A DNA stretch of 64,000 nucleotides from Acanthamoeba castellanii str. Neff (lineage: Eukaryota > Discosea > Longamoebia > Acanthamoebidae): the NCBI RefSeq assembly GCF_000313135.1, contig NW_004457269.1, forward strand, positions 82,980 to 146,979. The letters are read 5' to 3'. Positions 30,701-42,724 of this stretch are shown here, one piece after another. The first letter of the stretch is position 1; the number at the start of each line of letters is the position of its first letter. The notes beneath the pieces are model-generated. The model searched no databases. It saw only the letters and a program-made list of their open reading frames with translations, and had not been told where the DNA came from. Made by a program: the position numbers and the translations under genes.

Positions 30701-31562
30701 AACGAAGTCAAACTAATCGTTTCTTGCTGGTGTGTTTGAAGTGTCGGTAGCTGGGGCCATGACGTACAGAGTGGTCAAGTTTGCCAACGCGTCGAGACCG
30801 CTGGGAATGGCGCCAGTCAGCGCGAGCCCGTCCAGGACACTGCAACGTCACACCAACAACCCAAAAAAGAAGAAGAAGAAGTGGGTGTGAGAGAGCGAAA
30901 GGGTGGCAGAAGGGCGATGTGGGTTGGTGGGCATGTACAGGCCAGTGATGTTGCCCAGGGCGTTGCAGGTGATGCCGGTCCAGGTGCACGGGTTGGTCGG
31001 TGCGGTGGTATTGGCCCCGGTCCAGCCGGTGATGTTGGCGGCGGTGCCCAGCGTGCCGTTGACCGTTCCCGTGAGAATCTGGCCGACCTGGTCCACCAGC
31101 GGCCCCAGCACTCCGCCCAAGTTGAGCCCTGCGTTGTGATCACACCACACCACCAGCGCAAGATATGGAACAATAAACAAACACAGACCAACCGAAATCA
31201 GCACATGTGCCACCATCTACAAGGCCGAAAGCCGCTATTGGACATCTCGACCACATCTCGCCCAATCGGCACGACAGCCCATTATTCGGAGCTGTCGTGA
31301 GGCGACCAAGAAAAAAAGGTGGGGCCGTACCTCGGGGGCCTTGCATGTTGGAGTGGGCAGCGGAGTCCGCGCAGAGGGCGGAGAGAACGACGAAGAGGAG
31401 CACCAGGCACCCAGCGTCCTGTACATGTGTGTTCAATAACTAAAGTAAGATCATCGCGCGCGGTCAAACTCGCACTTTGGGACCAAGCTCGGGCAGTGGT
31501 TTGGGGGGGGGACAAGAACGAAGCACGGCACAGTGGCGTACCATTCCACGACGGTGAGCCAT
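27767..31562 (-). CDS. Leucine-rich-repeat type I membrane protein (receptor-like)
   Basis: The first coding exons (31562-31542 and 31418-31331) give MAHRRGM plus a hydrophobic signal peptide (GCLVLLFVVLSALCADSA). Exon 31128-30939 carries an N-terminal cap ending NPCTWTGITCNALGNITGL. About ten plant-type LRRs follow (LSGNxLxGxIPxLxxL), mostly one per exon of 69-72 nt, for example 30839-30768 and 30688-30620. A membrane-proximal ectodomain of about 300 residues without LRRs comes next. Then there is a transmembrane segment (VVVLVAVVAVFGVAWW) and a ~27-residue basic tail ending NVGPDEGL. No kinase domain is present, so signalling would need a partner. One intron carries a 121-bp GTGTGC array. 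Confidence 0.85.
30131..30251. repeat. Intronic hexamer (GTGTGC)n array
   Basis: About 20 near-perfect copies of GTGTGC in an intron between two LRR exons. Confidence 0.9.
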
Positions 31563-32131
31563 GGCTGCGTGGTGCGCGAAGCTGTGTTGCGAGAATGCCC
31601 CTCGCACAACACGCTCACCGCTCGCTTTGCCGCGCAGTGCCAGGTGGTCCCGGTGTTCTGGTTAATGGTGGTGGCCAAGGATTCCCAAAACTACGCCTCC
31701 AGCGCCATGGCACCGGCCGGTGGTTTCGGCCCGAAACGCGATTGCTGACGTCGGTCGCCGCATTCCGCACATTCCGTGCTTGTGTCGTGTTTGAAATTGC
31801 TCAAAAAAGAACACTCGGCCAACGTAGCGGAAGCGGTCCGGCTCACATCCAGAAACGAGGTACGTGGGCCCAACCTCGCATCAAGCCTGTGTTCGAGTCC
31901 CCTCTTTCAATATCGATCGCCCTCTCCATTCCCTTCTTTATGTTCATTTCATTATAAAATCTCTCGCTCATTTCATTCATGATTTCTCTTGGGGAGGGTC
32001 ACAGTCTGAAGACGGATAGATAGACCACTGGTGCCGCGGGAGGCCGACAGCTATCTATCACCTCTACGAACACTTTGCGCCAAGCTTGGCAGCTGCCCGT
32101 CGTCGCACGGTGAAGCACTATCTTAGTAAGC
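31563..32131. promoter_or_regulatory. Divergent promoter region, LRR receptor-like / MBOAT
   Basis: These 569 bases separate two divergent start codons. A T-rich stretch lies at about 31920-31990. A tRNA-like A box and B box near 31822-31905 do not fold into a tRNA. No other element is clear. Confidence 0.5.
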
Positions 32132-34687
32132 ATGCTGGCCTGGGTTGACGAACAGCTGGCGGCGCTCAGCGTGCTGGTGGGCTTCCCGGCCGACCAGCTC
32201 GCCATGGTGCTGTGCCTCCTCATCAACTACCCGCTCGGCTTCCTCTTCCTCCGCCTCCTCGGCCAGAACAGCCCCGCCGCCGGCGATGCCGCGTTCCGCA
32301 GTTCGTCGTCGTCGTCGGTCGTCTTCGCCTTCATCGGCGGCGCTGGTGGTGCGCCACCTGTACTCCATCGTGCCGTCGGTCCTGTTCGGCGTGTGGCTGT
32401 TCGGCTGGGACCTCCTCCACAGCTTGGTGTCGTCGCTGGTGGGCTATGCCATCCTCCTGGGCCTGGCCCGCTCCACGTCCTGCGGCAAGATCATGTTCGT
32501 CTACGCCATGGCCTACGTCGCTGCTTCCCACATCTACAGGCACGGCTCTCCCTGGCCCTCCCACGCGCGAAGAGTTGTGTGACTGACTTGGCCTCGTGTG
32601 TGTTTGTCTGTGTCGCGCGCGTGTGTACGTGTGCGGTGGTGGTGGCGCGTGTTCTGTGCGGGTCATGACCTGCAGCATGTATTACTCGTACATGGACTGG
32701 CATCTGGACTTTACTCGGCCCCAGATGATCATCACCATCAAGCTCACCACGCTGGCGTTCAACCTCAGCGACGCCAAGCATCGCGCCGAGGAGGTAATCA
32801 TGACCCTTGACCTACCCCTGCGGAGTTAAGCCTACACTCACACGGCACACGGCGCAAACACCTCAACCCCATTGGCCTCGCCGACACCGTAGGACCTTTC
32901 CGCTCACGAGAAGGAGAAGCGGGTGAAGGAGCTGCCGTCGCTCCTCGAGTTCATCGGCTACATTTACTTCTTCCCGTCGTTCCTGGCGGGTCCTCACATC
33001 TACTTCGCCGACTACAAGAGGTATGCTACGCATCACGACACGACACGACACGACACGACACGACACGACACGACACGACACGACACGACACGACACGACA
33101 CGACACGACACGACACGACACGACACGACACGCACACCAGACCTTACGCCCGACTAATTGTTCGGCGAATGATTGGGCTGGGCCGACAACAGGTTCATCG
33201 AGGGCACGCTGTATCCGAAGGGCGAGGCGCCATCGACTGTGATGCCCACCATCGTGAAGATCGGCCAGGCTGTGCTCTGTCTGGCCGTCGCCGCGCCCAT
33301 CTCGGGCATGATGCCCATCCCCTGGATGTGTACTGATGACTACTACGTCCACGGGTTCGCCTTCAAGTACGTCGCCCCCCCTCTCCGCGCGCTCCAACAC
33401 GCCCAGGCCAAGAGTGATCTCTGAACGCTGGATTATCTCACGCTGTCGTGCTTGTTGTAGGTTTGCTTACATGTGGCTCTCCCTGTTGGCGGCCCGGTTC
33501 TCGTTCTATTTTGCCTGGCTGCTGTCAGGTACCCACATTGGCTTCGCATCAGCTGTAACGAAGAGGCACTGAATCGCGATTTTCAATGCGTGCATGATTG
33601 CAGAGGGCAGCTTCATCGCCTGCGGTATCGGCTACAACGGCAAGGTCAAGAACGCGCGCACCGGCAAGGAGGAGGTGCCGACGTCTGCCACTTTCATCAC
33701 TATCGTCGCTGCAACGCAGACATACGCTGCGTGCGTACACACGCGCGCTGTATCGTGACTCACGCCTCAAGTGCTGCTGCTGCTGCAGATCAAGTGGGAT
33801 CGGTTCAACAACGTGGACGTGCTCGGATGGGAGCTGTATGGCCAGTCCCCGCGCGTATGCATCGCCTCGTGGAACCGACAGGTGCAGCAATGGCTCTACA
33901 ACTACGTCTACCTTCGTTCGTTCTACACCGTCGAGGTACGCGTGTGTTTAACTGCCCTGCCGACGCGCCAGTGTGGCGTTTACCTTGACTCTTGAGTTTA
34001 TTACTAATTGTGTCGGTCGCGAAGGTATTCGATGAGAAGACGCTGAAGAAGATCAAGATCACGAAGAGGCCGTGGTACAGCACACTCCTGACCAACCTGC
34101 TCAGTGCCTTTTGGCACGGCTTCTACCCCGGCTACTACCTCGGCTTCGGCAGGTACGCCCCAGCTCGCCACCATCGCAGCAGTGATACCACCCTTGTACA
34201 AGCTTTGTACTTGGTTCTCACCTTCTTCTTCCCTGCGTGCAGCATGGCCTTCGTGGTCGAGGCCGCGCGGATCTTGCGCGCCGTGCTAAGGCATCGATTC
34301 TTCCTCAAGCCGGAACCCATCGCCGCGACGGCCGTGGTCAAGGAGACCGCCGACGAAGACAGCCCCGTGGGCAAGGCCAAGGAGGCCAAGCCCGCCAAGC
34401 CCGCCGCCGCCACCCCGGCGGTGGAGCGACCGAGCGCGCTCAAGCCGATCTACGACGTGGCGAGCTGGGTGCTGACCCAGACCAGCATCTCGTTCTGCAT
34501 GTTCCCCTTCCTGGTGCTCGAGTTCTCGTGCTCGATCCGCGCGTGGAACAGTCTCGGCTGGTGGGCGCACATCGGCTGCGCCGTGCTGCTGGTGGCCCAC
34601 AACCAGGGCCTCCTGCGCCGGTTCGAAGAGCGTGGAGAGAAGCCCTCCGCGTCGACGACGACGACGACCAAGGTCAAGGCGCAGTGA
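32132..34687 (+). CDS. MBOAT-family lysophospholipid acyltransferase
   Basis: ER membrane enzyme that reacylates lysophospholipids from acyl-CoA (LPCAT3/MBOAT1-2-5 group), about 561 residues after correcting one frame break. Nine exons: 32132-32539, 32676-32793, 32893-33020, 33193-33366, 33461-33528, 33604-33674, 33789-33935, 34025-34152 and 34243-34687. Family landmarks are PSLLEFIGYIYFFPSFLAGP, then IKWDRFNNVDVLGWEL with the conserved asparagine, and SAFWHGFYPGYY with the catalytic histidine. A Lys/Ala-rich loop interrupts the C-terminal membrane part. Exon 1 needs a frame change between about 32285 and 32345 to pass from AMVLCLLINYPLGFLFLRLL to VRHLYSIVPSVLFGVWLFGW. Intron 1 appears to use a GC donor (AG|GCACGG at 32540). 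Intron 3 is a CGACA array. Confidence 0.9.
33028..33131. repeat. Intronic pentamer (CGACA)n array
   Basis: About 20 perfect pentamer copies fill most of MBOAT intron 3. Confidence 0.92.
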
Positions 34688-35222
34688 CCTGGGGCAACAG
34701 GGCAACAACACGAACACGATCATCGGTGTGGTGGCCTCGGGCCGTGGCGTTGCTTCTTCTTCGTCGCCAGACCACCACCAGACGATTGTGACGGATCAGA
34801 GCAGATAAACGAATATATGAATGAATTATTCGAGGAATGTAATACACGAATGGTCATGAATAGTTTAAATTCTTGAATTGGCGAAAGGGCAGCAGGCGGA
34901 GAGCGGGAGAGCGAAGAGGGATAAGGCGGGGAAGGTTGGGCAAAGTCGGTTGAAAGCATTCGGTTCGATCTTGTACTTCAGCTCGACGAATTGTTGGTTT
35001 GCTGGTTTTGGTTGTGGATTGGTTGGATTTAGGCGCCTGAATCTCCCACGGTCTCTCTTGCTCTTTCTCTTTTTCTCCTCCCTGTACAAACTCTCCATCT
35101 AGCCCATCTCCTCTATTCTCCTTCTTCCATCTCCTCCATCCCTCCCATCTCGGGCACGAGGTGCCTGTATCGACAGAACGAGGCCCGAAGGCATCATCAC
35201 AAAGTTCGGTTGATCGAAAGGA
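34688..35222. other. Intergenic region
   Basis: This holds the 3' flank of the MBOAT gene and the promoter of the F-box/WD40 gene, both plus. It is AT-rich at 34800-34880 and CT-rich at 35040-35150. No gene is evident. Confidence 0.5.
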
Positions 35223-38172
35223 ATGGAGAGTGGAAACGGAGAGGACTACCTCGAATTCAGCGACTTCTCGCTCTTCTACATCTTGCCCAATGAGCTGATC
35301 ATCTCCATCTTCGGCTACCTCTCGGTGCGCGATCTGTGCTGGCGCGTCTCGCGCGTGTGCAAGCAGTGGCACAGCCTCGCAAGCGACAGTGGCCTGTGGA
35401 AGGATCTCTACGCCAAGCAATGGATCAATCTACCCAGCTCCATGCGCGAGAAGGTCGACTATGATGCCTTCAGAGGCCACAGGTAGACCATCCTCTCTTC
35501 CTCTCTCCTTCCTACATCTCTCCATTTCTTCATCATTTCTACACGAACCCAGAGCTTTGTGAATTGGCGAGCAATGGCTGACCAACGCTCCATCTCTCAG
35601 CCTGCGCTTGCGACAGCCGCACCCCAAGTGCCCCGGCGGCAGCGCTGCGTCGCCCGTGGTGCTTCGTGTGGGTCCCGCGCTGCTGGACGCCCTCCGCACC
35701 ATCCCCACGCTCGAGAAAGCGGACGCGGCCTTGGCCCTCTACTCGACCGGCAAGAAGCCGACGAAGGGAGAAGAAGCGCTGATGACGCAGAAAGAAGATG
35801 AGGAGGAAGCGATCTACGATGCATCGCAGCTCACTCCTCCGCCGCAGAGGAATGCTGCCTCCGAGCTGGAGGACGACGCTGACCTCAGCGGCGATGATAG
35901 CGGCGATGACAGCGGCGACGAGGGCGACGACAGCGGCGATGAAGGTAACCTGAACACACACCCACACAACACACACACGATACACACGACACACACACGA
36001 CACACGACACACACACACGGTATGGCACGCGTGTGATTGTTCGCCGATAGCTCACGAGCTTTTCTTCGACTCTCTGCGCGAGTGCAGGCAGCGATATTGC
36101 TTCGGAGGACGAGGCCGTGCTGGCGTCGAAGGCCTATTTGTCGGGGGACGAGCTGGGCTTCTCGCCCCGCATGGTGCGGACCGACAGCGGCGATGCCCTT
36201 GTCGACGAAAACGCCAGACCAGCTTCGGCATCGTCGTCGTCGTCATCCTCTTCTACTTCTGCGGCCGCCCCTTCCGCCGCAGCTCAGCGGGAGCTGTGCG
36301 ACGATGAAACGAGCGAGGAAGAGAACGACCTCAACGACAACGACGACGCGGAAGATGACGACGAAGAGGTCAACAAGGGCACGTTCGAGTGCTTCACCGA
36401 GTCGTTCTCGTCGCCCACCGTCTCCGCCTCTTCGCTGCCGTCGTCCCCGTTCTCCTCGACGCCGGCCTCACCGGCTGTCGTCAGCAAGGCCGCGGCCTTG
36501 TGCAGGCGGTCCACTTCTCGCGCGGGCGATGTGAACGACGAGGTCGACTGGCGCGGGTCCTTCGCCGAGCGGATGAAGAAGGGCAAGAACTGGCGGGGCA
36601 AGCCCAACTACGTAGGTACGCTGCGCGGCCACACGCTGGCGGTCATGAGCGTCATTTCCAACGGCAGATCAGCTGCCAGCTGTTCGCTCGATGGCACCAT
36701 CCGCACCGTACACGCCTCCCCCTCTCTCCATTGTATCGTGTGCGGTGTCATTGCCTCGCCGGCCATCATCTCACCGCGGTCCGTGCGTGTAGTGGGACCT
36801 CGACAAGCGACGATGTACGGGCGTCTTCTCGGGCCACACCGACTGGGTGAACTCGATCGACCACGACGTCAGCCAGCCCGACCTCGACTACGTGGTCAGC
36901 GGCTCCTACGACACGTCCGTACGACGTACGCTTACCCCCCCCCCACCACACCCTTCACACCGAGGCGCTTGGTCGGTCGCTCATGCGGGGCTGTTGCGTG
37001 TGTGCGCACACAGTGTGGGACACGAAGAACAGGAAGTGCAATCGAGTTCTGTGGGGCCACCAGAACATCGTGTGGAGCGTGCAGCTGGCGGGCAACCGCG
37101 TGGTGTCGTGCTCCTCCGACGCCACGGTGCGCGTGTGGGACGTCGAAGCCGGCGTGTGTACCCAGACGCTCACCGGGCACGACGCGGCGATCTACTGCTG
37201 CCAGTATGACCCCGCGCGCAATGTCGTCGTCACCGGCTCCATGGACAAGACCATCCGGTTCTGGGACCTCAACGCTTCGGGTAAGCTCAGCTGAAACGCC
37301 CTCGAGCACTGGTGTCACTCTGTGCGGCTAGCCTGGTTACTGACGCATCTGTGCGTGGCGCGCATGCCGATCATTCCAGGCAATATCAAGAGCGGCTGCG
37401 TGGGCGTGATGCGAGGACACACCGACCGGCTGTGCTGCATGCAGGAGGACCCCAGGGAGAACCTCCTGGTAACTGGCTCGCGCGACAGCACCATCAGGTA
37501 CGCAACACACAAAACACGCACACAACACACACACAACACGCACACACACACACAAGCTTTTGGGACCGACGTGTTCACACAACGCACAACAGGCTTTGGG
37601 ACACGCGAGTGCTCGAGGGCGGCGTGCAGGCGGGACGAAGCGGTCCGGCCTACAACAGCGCAGGCGACAGCAGGGCGTGCTTCCGTGTGCTGCGTGGCCA
37701 CGAGGGCCGCGTCTGCTGCCTGCAGTTCGACGAGGACAAGATCGTCTCCGGCTCCGACGACAACACCGTCAAGGTGTGGTCGCTGCACGGCAAGAGCGCC
37801 GCCGGAGCGGGCGGCCGAAGCAAGGCCCGGGCAACGACGTCGTCATCATCATCGTCGTCGTCATCATCCCTAGCGAGCAAGACGGCGGAGCCGTCGTACT
37901 GTATAAACACGTTCACGGCGCACGACTACTGGGTCAACAGCCTCAAGTTCCGCGATAACCAGCTCATCAGCGGCGCGGCGGACGACACGATCAAGATTTG
38001 GGACTTCTCCGGCTCGGCGGCTGACGCGAAGCAGCGGCAGCGAGCCGGCGGCAGCGGCGGCAGGAAGACGTCCGGCAGCAGCAGCGGCTTATGGTACGCC
38101 GATGTGGTGTCCTCGCGACCGCGGCAGACCTACATCACCAACCCCATCACCTCGGCCTGCGTCCTCTCCTGA
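35223..38172 (+). CDS. F-box/WD40-repeat protein (SCF substrate receptor, Cdc4/FBXW type)
   Basis: 773 residues in seven exons: 35223-35482, 35601-35944, 36088-36707, 36793-36925, 37014-37280, 37380-37497 and 37593-38172. The F-box is at about residues 20-65 (ILPNELIISIFGYLSVRDLC, then VCKQWHSLASDSGLWKDLY). A long acidic Ser/Asp/Glu-rich linker follows, containing runs of Ser and SGDDSGDEG repeats. The C-terminal half has about seven WD repeats (VGTLRGHTLAVMSV, FSGHTDWVNSI, LWGHQNIVWSV, LTGHDAAIYCC, MRGHTDRLCCM, LRGHEGRVCC, FTAHDYWVNSL) with GS.D.T..WD ends. It would recruit phosphoproteins to a Cul1-Skp1 ligase; the target is unknown. An AATAAA lies 109 bases after the stop. Confidence 0.93.
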
Positions 38173-38496
38173 TGAGGAGGGTGAGACGCGACCTTTCTTT
38201 CTTCTTTTTCTACTTACTTAGCTTGTATAATATCATACACACACTTCAGCTTTGCCAACATATCAACATTCATTCATCATAATAAATCTTTTCTGTATAA
38301 TTCATTTATTTACTTTTATTTATTCGAGTCAAAATTAGGAAATAACTGGGATTGCACATGGGGCGGACTTTGGGGGCGACGAGGAGAAAAAGAAGAGAAG
38401 GACGGAGCACGCCACGGTCTGGTCCTTTTCTTCTCCTCTCTCTCCATCTCGTTCATCTTCATTCCTATTCGAGAGCCCCCCTTCCACGTTTATAAA
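38173..38496. other. Intergenic region with polyadenylation signal
   Basis: 3' flank of the F-box/WD40 gene and promoter of GAR1. AATAAA at 38281-38286 is the likely polyadenylation signal. An AT-rich block follows to about 38335. A TATAAAA overlaps the GAR1 ATG. Confidence 0.6.
38281..38286 (+). terminator. Probable polyadenylation signal AATAAA
   Basis: Canonical hexamer 109 bases downstream of the F-box/WD40 stop, in an AT-rich 3' flank. Confidence 0.55.
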
Positions 38497-39789
38497 ATGT
38501 CGTTCCGAGGCGGCCGAGGTGGTGGCGGATTCAGGGGAGGCGATCGCGGCGGTTTCCGCGGCGGCCGTGGCGGCGATCGCGGCAGCTTCAGGGGAGGCGA
38601 CCGTGGTGGATTCCGCGGCGGCAGGGGCGGTCACGACTTCGCACAGGGTCCCCCCGACACCGTCGTTGGTTCGTTCATTCTCCTCTCCGCCCTCCGCACC
38701 ATTACTCCGCAATTGCAATTTGGAATGGAAATGCGCTACTTGTTTCAACTTTGTTGGTGCCAAATCGAAATCGCATGCTTTCCATGTGCACGCGACCCCT
38801 CATTTCAGTGTAGCGCGTCGTGCTATTCTCTCAATTTTGCCTTGGGCGGCCGGCTGATCTCCGATTGTGGCGCATTTTCATTGATGTAGAGCTCGGCAAG
38901 TTCACGCACGCTTGCGAGGGCGAGATGGTGTACAAGATGGTGGAGACGGACAAGGTCCCCAAGTTCAACCACCCCGTCTACACGCACGAGAAGGTCGAGG
39001 TCGGTAAGGTCGACGAGATCTTCGGTTCCACAACTGAGCCCGTACGCACAATCCCTTGCATGATGACTCTCAAATCTTCCTTGAAAGCGTTCATCTCATT
39101 CCAATCTCTGGCTTGTAGTACTTCACGGTCAAGCCCAACCAGGGTTTCGTGGCCACGAGCTTCAAGGTCGGCGACCCCATCTGCATGGGTCCCTTCTCGC
39201 TGCTCAACAAGCAGATGTTCACCGAAGAGGACAAGCCCAAGGCTCCCAGGTACCGTACTCCTTCTCCTTCACTCCTCACTATCCCTCTTCTCTCTCTCTT
39301 CTCGTCGTGCGTGTTATCCACGTGTGCGTGTGCATGCACGCACTCTCTACATTCTATCCTCACCCACCACCACTCGGGCAATGATAAACAAATAATCTTT
39401 GAGACCTTATCTTCGCACCTCCACGGTGCGGAATGATGACACTCAAGCAACCGCTGAGCCCACTCCTTCATTCCACCACTCCATCACTCTCACACTCTCT
39501 CACACTCTCCTGATTCACCGTCACGCAATAGCTCACCACTTTCTCCCCACAACAAACAAACAACAACGATAACAGGACGCCCGTCAAGTCGCGCGGTGGT
39601 CCCGGCGGTGGTAGGGGTGGTGGCTTCAGGGGTGGTCGCGGTGGCGGATTCCGGGGAGGCGATCGCGGCGGTCGCGGCGGTGGATTCAGGGGCGGCCGAG
39701 GTGGTGGCGGTGGTTTCCGGGGTGGCGACCGTGGCGGTCGCGGCGGGTTCAGCCCGCGTGGCCGTGGCACCTTCACCAGGGGCGCCTAA
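38497..39789 (+). CDS. GAR1: GAR1, H/ACA snoRNP subunit
   Basis: Subunit of box H/ACA snoRNPs, which guide rRNA and snRNA pseudouridylation; nucleolar in other species. 222 residues in four exons: 38497-38668, 38890-39041, 39119-39249 and 39576-39789. The central Gar1 core reads ELGKFTHACEGEMVYKM, KVPKFNHPVY, GKVDEIFG and YFTVKPNQGFVATSFKVGD. It is flanked on both sides by Arg/Gly-rich (RGG/FRGG) tails, as in animal and yeast GAR1. The length fits the family. Intron 3 is the longest (326 bp). Confidence 0.96.
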
Positions 39790-39937
39790 GCCTCAGCTCT
39801 CCCCTTCTACAAAAAAAATCAAAATAATAAAAAATTCTGGATGACGTGTGCGACACCTTAAAGTGTGGGACTGGAAGTAGTTGGGAAGATGCAGAGAGCA
39901 AGGCTGAAGAAGGAGTACAACCACAGCCAAGCAAGCC

Positions 39938-42640
39938 ATGAAGGGGGCCACGGGAGGGGGCGCGCAGGCCAGGCTGAGGGAACTGGCACAGCGGGTGCGT
40001 GCACAAGCGCGTGGGGCAGGAGAGAACCACCCACCACGCGCCGTCAGCACGACCAGCACCGCCACCGCCCCTTCTTCTACTTCTATTTCTTCTGACGAAC
40101 CGGCACCGCCCCAGCCGGTGGTGGTGGTGGGCCTGGTGCAGAACATCCCCGGCAGCTACCGGTCCCTCGACCTCCGTCTCTTCTTCTCGTACCACCCCCA
40201 TCTTCAATAAATAAATAAATAAATAAATACACAAATAAACCTGACACAAATACCAATAAAATGTGAATAAATAGATAAGTTAAAAAAAGAATAACGCAAG
40301 GTGGTGTGCAGAGACTGGATCGAGAGGGGCAAGTTCAAGGTGTTCCACTTCCTCCATCGACCCGAGGTGCGCACCACCTCTGCCCCCGCCGGCCCTGCCC
40401 CGACCGAGGACGACGCCACCACTTCCTCCTCTTCCTCTTCATCATCGTCATCGTCATCGTCGTCCTCATCTTCAACGGCGGCGGAGAAGACGTGCTGTTG
40501 CGTGGTGGCGTTCTACGACGAGCGCGACTTTGCCGAGTTCAGGCGGCGCTACCACGGCCGCCACTGGACCGACCGCGCCGGCGCCCTGCTCCCCCGCGCC
40601 GGCCTGTGCCTCGTCCGCCGCGTCAAGCCCGACCACCACCAACCCGCCGCCATCGACGGTGCTGACACCGCGGCCGCTGCCGCCGAGCAGGCTGACGTCA
40701 GCGCCACGTCAGCGGCCGACCAGTGGTGGAAGGAGGGGAGCGGGGGGCGGTACCTGACCCGCCGACAGCGACTGGCGACGGCCCGCGCCAAGGCCCGCGC
40801 GTCCGAACAGCGCTCGCTCGCCCACATGCCCGAACTGCACCCGCCCAAGGCCCTCCTGCCCCAGGTGCGTGTGTGCCATGCGTGCGGTCGTGCGTGTGCG
40901 GTGTATGTGTGTCGTGCGTGTGCGGTGTGTGCGGTGTGTGTCGTGTGTCGTGTGCTGATTGTGTGTCGTGCGACAGGGGAATGTGGGGACGCCGCTGAAG
41001 TGGATCCAGGAGCGGGTGCGGGCGTGCGCGTTTCCGTCGTCGCTCATCGGGCAGCTGGGCATCCACGCCCTCCGCCGGCGCCGCACGTCGGACTACCGCC
41101 GCTACGGCGAAGTCCACCTCGACTACTCGCGCCACGTAACCTCCTCCATTCCTTGAATTCCAGCGCTACCGCACACACCGCACACACGCCGCACGCACCG
41201 CACACGCACAGCACGCGCGCGTGTTGCTGACGTGGCTGATGACAGGGCGGCGGCCATGACGACGACGAGGCGGACGACGGTGAAGGCCGGTGGGAGTATA
41301 CGTTCGACAGCGAAGCGGGGGAGGCCGACAAGAAGAGGAAGCCGGCCCCGGTCTACCAGTACCACCTCCACAAACGCGGAGCCGGCGACGACGACGGGTG
41401 GCCCGACGGTACCGACACACACGACACGCACGACACGCACGGCACACACTGCACGACACGCACAGCTAATGTTAGGGGGGGGGAGCAGAGTCGGGCGGAG
41501 GCCGGGACTCGGAGGGGGAGCAGGAGGCCGAGGAGTGGGAGCGGCACGAGGCGCTGCAGCACGACGACCACGAGGAGTACCTCTACGAGCAGGAGATCGA
41601 ACTCCAGTGGGAGAAGGGCGGCAGCGGCCTCGTCTTCTGGACCGGTAACCTCTCACCCCCCCCCCTCGCGTGTGCGTGTGCGGTGACACGCGCGGCGTGT
41701 TGTGTGTCGTGTGCGGTGCGGCGTGTGCGGTGAGGCGTGTGTCGCGCTGACGGTTGATTTTGGGTGCGCAGACGGGGTGTATTGGGACGACCAGAACGAA
41801 GAGGGGAAGGACGCGGACCAGTTCGATCTGGACACAGCCCACTACTACGACCGCACGGGCGGGGACGACGACCACCTCTACGGCGCCTCCCAGAACCAAT
41901 ACACCACCGACGAAAAGTATGCAGCACGACACACGCCTCACCGCACACGCCGCACACACCGCACACGCCGTACATACACTCACGCAATGCGGCACAGACG
42001 CGCGTATCGTGGAGTGAGGAGGAAGGCGGGTGAGGAGCGCTACGGGGCGTTCGAGCGGCACACGCGGGGCTTCGGGAGCCGGATACTGCGACGCTACGGG
42101 TGGAGCGAGGGCGGCGGTGTCGGGCGTACGCCCGGGGCGGCCGAGGCGATCGAGCCCCGCACGCAGCTCGACACTGCCGGCCTGGGCTACGGCCCGGACG
42201 ACGGAAAGCGAAAGCGAAAGCGAAAAGCGACGGCGGCGCCACGACCCCGGCACGACGAAGACGAAGACGACGAAGGCGAAGACGAAGAGCGAGGGGGTGT
42301 GCGATCGGCCTTTGTGCTGAGGCCCGCGACCGAGGGCGGCGGCGGACCGACGCCGGCCGCGCTGGTGCACGCGGAGCAGCTGCGGCGGTGGCGCATGGCC
42401 AACGACCCGTCGTACGTGAGCATCAACACCGTCTACGACCACCCGCGGACCAACCCGCTCCTGCCCCTCGCATACTACGATGACGCCGACGCCGACGACG
42501 CCGGCGAGGCGGTAGCGGAGAAAAAGGAGAAGCAAAACGAAGCGAGGTCGTGGCGGCCCTACGCATTCCCCACGAAGCCGTTCGTGCGCGGCGGCACCAT
42601 CGAAGAGGAACGCGAAGCGCTCAAGCGCTCCAGCGCGTGA
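39938..42640 (+). CDS. GPATCH3: GPATCH3-like G-patch protein
   Basis: 689 residues in seven exons: 39938-40188, 40312-40864, 40977-41135, 41246-41408, 41489-41644, 41772-41916 and about 41998-42640. The N-terminal RRM-like part has VVGLVQNIPGSYRSLDLRLF, FHFLHRPE, CCCVVAFYDERDFAEFRRRY and GLCLVRRVKP. The centre has MPELHPPKALLP and GNVGTPLKWIQERV, typical of the GPATCH3 group. The G-patch follows acidic repeats: ERHTRGFGSRILRRYGWSEG and GLGYGPDDGKRKRKRK. The exon 1 donor (TC|GTACC) and acceptor at 40311 skip an AT-rich intron. The acceptor of the last exon is uncertain among three in-frame AGs (41997-42030). A run of about 18 Ser codons lies at 40424-40470. Confidence 0.88.
40189..40311. other. 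AT-rich GPATCH3 intron
   Basis: A 123-base intron with (AATA)n at 40207-40230 and very low GC between GC-rich exons. Confidence 0.65.
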
Positions 42641-42724
42641 ATGAAGGAATGAAAGGAATTTGATGAAAAGAAACTATTATCATTTACAGGGCCGCGTAGA
42701 GAGGAGGACTCCTCAGCTGAGAGC

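Noticed and set aside
31822..31905. tRNA-like A box (TAGCGGAAGCGG) and B box-like TGTTCGAGTCC at plausible spacing
   Set aside because: The T stem does not pair, the would-be acceptor 5' arm GCCAACG has no complementary 3' arm, and no anticodon arm forms.
32863..33135. Long open frames made of Cys-Arg-Val repeats (also near 45480 and 46340)
   Set aside because: These are translations of CGTGT/CGACA arrays inside introns. They have no start context or conservation.
38491..38499. TATAAAATG directly at the GAR1 start
   Set aside because: A TATA box overlapping the start codon cannot place transcription start upstream of that ATG; most likely coincidence in an A/T-rich leader.
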